DNA from: Candidatus Gorgonimonas leptogorgiae
GTDB taxonomy: Bacteria; Pseudomonadota; Gammaproteobacteria; Pseudomonadales; Endozoicomonadaceae
Assembly (NCBI GenBank): GCA_929200515.1
Contig: CAKNAD010000137.1
Location: 1-7,917 of the forward strand
DNA: 7,917 bases
Reading direction: 5' to 3'
The position numbers and the translations under genes were made by a program. Positions 5,367-7,917 of the stretch are shown here, one piece after another (position 1 is the stretch's first letter; every line of letters begins with the position of its first letter). The notes beneath the pieces are model-generated. The model had not been told where the DNA came from and ran no database searches. It saw only the letters and a program-made list of their open reading frames with translations.

Positions 5367-5623
5367 GTTTAACCACTTTATAATTCCAAATATAAATAAT
5401 TATACAGCAAAGCTATCAATTAATAAATAGTTAGGTAGTAATACGATATATTGTAAAGATAATTATTACATATGTTCTACCATATGTTTTAATCCAAATT
5501 ATTTATACTAAAAGGACTAATAAATATACTGTTTTATTAGATAACAATAATAGATTTTTAAATAGAATAAATACAATAAAAGTTATTATGCAGTAATTAT
5601 TATAAGTAGGGAGTATAAAAAGT
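5367..5623. other. Divergent intergenic region between queH and the RTX gene
   Basis: These 257 very AT-rich bases contain no gene-sized open frame. Towards queH there is a minus-strand TATAAT (plus-strand ATTATA at 5399-5404), about 33 bases before its ATG, with no convincing -35. In the middle is a perfect dyad (5468-5487). Towards the RTX gene several TATTAT-like words (5584-5589, 5598-5603) could serve as a -10, but none has a good -35, so that gene may need an activator. Confidence 0.45.
5468..5487. promoter_or_regulatory. Operator-like dyad ACATATG-N6-CATATGT
   Basis: Two perfect seven-base arms, 5468-5474 and 5481-5487, are separated by TTCTAC. The dyad lies roughly midway between divergent starts, about 100 bases from queH and 137 from the RTX gene. 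Such symmetry suits binding of a dimeric transcription factor. No regulator is encoded nearby to pair with it. Confidence 0.35.
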
Positions 5624-7917
5624 ATGGATACTAATAATCAAAACAATATATCAGGAACTACTCATACCTTAACAGCATCCGAAAATATAGAAACAATCAA
5701 TTTTATAAATACTGATACCCAACAAGATACCTTAGATGTTAGTAATGTAATTTCTTCTGAAGCAAATGCTGAAAATATGAATCTGTATTTAAAAATAAAT
5801 ACAGATGGAGTTTATGTAGATAATTCTGGCAGTGGTAAGTTTTCTGTAGATAATCAAGTTGCTCGTTTTAATAATACGACTACTATGAATGCAATGGTAG
5901 CAGTTCAGGTATCAGAAAGCTTAGCTACTACTGTAGACTGGACAGAAACATCTCATATTGCCGTTGAAAATATAGATGACGGCACAAAAAACACGGTTTT
6001 AGGCACTGATGCAGATGATAATTTGCAGGGTACATCTGCAAATGATAGTTTGCGTGGCTCTTGGGGAAATGATACCTTAGCTGGCTCGGGAGGAGCAGAT
6101 ACTTATATAGGTGGTGCTGGTAATGATGTTTATGTGTTATCTAACGATGGTGAAATAGATAAAATTGATTTTATCGCTACAGATTCTGAAAAAGATAGTC
6201 TTGATGTTAGTAATATTTTACCTGAAGGAGCAACCGCAGCAAATATTTCGCAATATATTAAAGTAACCGAAGCTGGAGTATTTTTAGATAACACTGGGCA
6301 AGGTAGCTTTACTACTGATAATTTAATTGCAGAATTTACTGATTCTAGTGTTTTCAATGTTGATAATATTAATTTGGTGCTTGGAACTGGAGAAAATATT
6401 TTATTAAGTTTATCTTCTAGTGCTGGGGTACAGCTAGATGAAGGCGAAAGTTATGCTTCAGCAGAAGAATTAGCGGGTAAATTAGAAACTATACATACAG
6501 CAGATAGCTCTGGTGCTACTACAGGAACTGCTTTTGTTAGAAGTTATGAAGGTGATAAGCTTAACCTTAATTTGCAAGATCATAATATAAATGAAGTCCA
6601 TGGTGGGGCTGGCAATGAAAGATTAGATGCTTCTAGTGTTAGTACTAACATAGGAGATGGTAATCTATCTGCTGCTGAGTCTGTTAAATTATACGGTAAA
6701 GAAGGCTCTGATACTCTTGTTGGTAGTAGCGACAGTAACTTTTTAGATGGTGGTGCTGGTAACGATAGAATAGAAGCTGGATTAGGTCGTAACCTCTTAG
6801 CTGGTGGTGAAGGTGAAGATGAGTTTGTTTTAACCTTGGAAGATAATTCTGCTGAAGTAAAATCAGATAACCTTTACGATTTTTCTAGTCAAGAAGGTCA
6901 TAGAGATATAATAAATTTAGAGCAAGTGTTACCAAGTTCAGCAAATACCACTAATATCCATAGCTATGTCAAAGTAACAGATACCGGAGTATTTATTGAT
7001 GTTACTGGTAAAGCTCATTTTTCAAATGATAATCAATTAGCACGCTTTGGTGAAAAAGCATCTATTGATAACCTAATCAATATAAGATTAGCAGATGGCC
7101 ATTTGCTACAAATGAACCGAGATAATGCTCTTAAAACTATTCAAGGTGAAGATACTGCTGATGAAATACAAGGTGGGGCTGGCTCTGATGTTTTATACGG
7201 TAATGCAGGTGATGATACTTTAGATGGCGATAGCCTAGCAAATACCTCAAGTGCCGATCATTTATATGGTGGCGAAGGTCAGGATACTTTAAGAGTAGAT
7301 AACTTAGATTTAACTTCGGGAACAGTAGACGGTGGCACTGGTTTTGACACCGTGCACATTGCTGCGGAGGGTGGAACTTCAACATCTATAGATATGCAGG
7401 CTAGTAACGTTGAAAAAGTTTTTGGTGCTGAAAGTAGTGATGTAATAGATGGTTCTGGATATACAGATACATCTGGTGGTTATAATAAATCAACAGGGGA
7501 GTATGAAACCACTGAATCACAAAGGTTAGAGCTTTATGGTAAAGGTGGTGATGATACTTTGACTGGGGGTGTTGGTCGTGATTATATAGACGGTGGTTCT
7601 GGTGATGATATTATTTCAGGAGGTGCAGGTAGAGATTTCCTGTATGGTGCTTCAGGTAACGATACCTTCGTACTTGCTGATGATAACGAACAATACGATA
7701 ACCTTTACGATTTTAAATCTAACTCTGATCAACATGATATTTTAGATATTTCTGCTTTTGTTACCGAAGATGTAGACACCTCAAATTTACAAAATTATTT
7801 TAGCATAGCTGGTAATTATATTTATTTTGATAAATCTGGTAGTGGTGATTTTACTACAAATAATATAATTGCTAAATTAGGCGAAAAAGCAGATTTAACC
7901 GAGTCTGTAACATTGAA
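5624..7917 (+). CDS. Large RTX repeat protein, probable type I secretion substrate (3' end outside window)
   Basis: The frame runs open for 764 codons from ATG at 5624 to the window edge, so the product is longer than seen. The ribosome-binding site is AGGGAG (5608-5613), ten bases upstream. There is no Sec signal peptide and no membrane segment, as expected for export through an ABC/MFP/TolC-type channel. Glycine- and aspartate-rich nonapeptide repeats (GGxGxDxLx type, for example GGAGNDVYVL, GGSGDDIISGG) occur in four blocks at residues about 127-172, 358-403, 508-558 and 639-684. They would fold as Ca2+-binding beta-rolls outside the cell. Between them are four copies of an 80-aa module resembling the C-terminal target domain of type I-secreted proteins. 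No HExxH, lipase or other catalytic motif is visible in this part, so toxin, adhesin, surface-layer or enzyme cannot be decided. Adjacent T1SS genes, if any, lie outside. Confidence 0.85.
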   Translation, partial: MDTNNQNNISGTTHTLTASENIETINFINTDTQQDTLDVSNVISSEANAENMNLYLKINTDGVYVDNSGSGKFSVDNQVARFNNTTTMNAMVAVQVSESLATTVDWTETSHIAVENIDDGTKNTVLGTDADDNLQGTSANDSLRGSWGNDTLAGSGGADTYIGGAGNDVYVLSNDGEIDKIDFIATDSEKDSLDVSNILPEGATAANISQYIKVTEAGVFLDNTGQGSFTTDNLIAEFTDSSVFNVDNINLVLGTGENILLSLSSSAGVQLDEGESYASAEELAGKLETIHTADSSGATTGTAFVRSYEGDKLNLNLQDHNINEVHGGAGNERLDASSVSTNIGDGNLSAAESVKLYGKEGSDTLVGSSDSNFLDGGAGNDRIEAGLGRNLLAGGEGEDEFVLTLEDNSAEVKSDNLYDFSSQEGHRDIINLEQVLPSSANTTNIHSYVKVTDTGVFIDVTGKAHFSNDNQLARFGEKASIDNLINIRLADGHLLQMNRDNALKTIQGEDTADEIQGGAGSDVLYGNAGDDTLDGDSLANTSSADHLYGGEGQDTLRVDNLDLTSGTVDGGTGFDTVHIAAEGGTSTSIDMQASNVEKVFGAESSDVIDGSGYTDTSGGYNKSTGEYETTESQRLELYGKGGDDTLTGGVGRDYIDGGSGDDIISGGAGRDFLYGASGNDTFVLADDNEQYDNLYDFKSNSDQHDILDISAFVTEDVDTSNLQNYFSIAGNYIYFDKSGSGDFTTNNIIAKLGEKADLTESVTL
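5681..7917 (+). repeat. Four copies of an ~80-aa T1SS target-like module in the RTX protein
   Basis: Copies start near 5681 (residue 20), 6152 (177), 6863 (414) and 7688 (689, cut by the window end). Each has an opening [LI]xDF or IxF strand, then D[ILS][LI][DN][VIL], then a helix-like stretch ending [YF][LIVF][KS][VI]. Next comes G[VI][YF][VLIF]D.(S/T)G..F[ST]..N.[IVL]A.[FL], for example GVYVDNSGSGKF, GVFLDNTGQGSF and YIYFDKSGSGDF. This resembles the VCA0849-type C-terminal domain of type I substrates, which is normally single and terminal. Confidence 0.7.
6002..7675 (+). repeat. RTX nonapeptide blocks and a ~825-bp higher-order repeat
   Basis: RTX blocks occupy about 6002-6139, 6695-6832, 7145-7297 and 7538-7675. 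The second and fourth belong to a larger duplicated unit. NLQDHNINEVHGGAG (from 6569) matches DMQASNVEKVFGAES (from 7391); LYGKEGSDTL matches LYGKGGDDTL; and the blocks end in FVL followed by DNLYDF in both. The offset is 822-831 bases. An 18-base DNA stretch (6866-6883 and 7697-7714) is identical, showing fairly recent duplication or homogenisation. Confidence 0.75.

Noticed and set aside
6130..6357. 75-aa open frame on the minus strand
   Set aside because: It lies wholly inside the RTX gene, antisense to conserved repeat modules, with no ribosome-binding site; it is a shadow frame.
7137..7385. 82-aa open frame on the minus strand, rich in His, Leu and Tyr
   Set aside because: The composition is the antisense of glycine/aspartate RTX codons and the frame lies inside the RTX gene.
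6002..7675. Regularly spaced repeats that might suggest a CRISPR array
   Set aside because: The repeats are in-frame degenerate nonapeptide codons within one long coding frame, without constant DNA repeats and unique spacers.

Overview
The window is AT-rich chromosomal DNA from what looks like a gammaproteobacterium, probably host-associated. PrmB together with an adjacent ratA-rnfH pair is a typical gamma/betaproteobacterial combination. The strong A+T bias, loose intergenic DNA and a visible pseudogene fit a reduced or symbiont-like genome. The species cannot be named from the sequence alone.

Layout. Positions 1-358 hold no standard gene, but contain a promoter and scrambled direct repeats. 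Positions 359-2591 are a tight plus-strand operon: prmB (uL3 glutamine methyltransferase), tadA (tRNA A34 deaminase, TTG start overlapping the prmB stop), ratA (START-like protein, GTG start) and rnfH (ubiquitin-like fold). Positions 2592-3729 contain two small minus-strand genes (66 and 69 aa, function unknown), a decayed second copy of the 3' half of rnfH, and a 123-nt foreign-looking stretch inside that copy. Positions 3730-4656 encode a class IIA HAD hydrolase. Convergent to it, with a gap of only 5 bp, is queH (epoxyqueuosine reductase). A 257-bp divergent intergenic region with a dyad separates queH from a large RTX-type protein that starts at 5624 and runs off the end of the window.

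How the genes fit together. PrmB, TadA and QueH all act on the decoding and translation apparatus (ribosomal protein L3, tRNA-Arg wobble A34, queuosine at wobble G34), and RatA has been linked to ribosome association. The left two thirds is therefore mainly translation housekeeping. The right third changes character: a Ca2+-binding, probably type I-secreted repeat protein.

Main observations. (1) Positions about 2421-3598 are an old tandem duplication. Unit 1 is the rnfH 3' half plus a convergent small gene and its leader; unit 2 is a wrecked rnfH 3' half plus a diverged paralogue of the small gene. In unit 2 rnfH died while the small gene stayed open. (2) The secreted protein alternates RTX blocks with at least four copies of a module of about 80 aa that resembles the domain usually found once, at the C-terminus, of type I-secreted RTX proteins.
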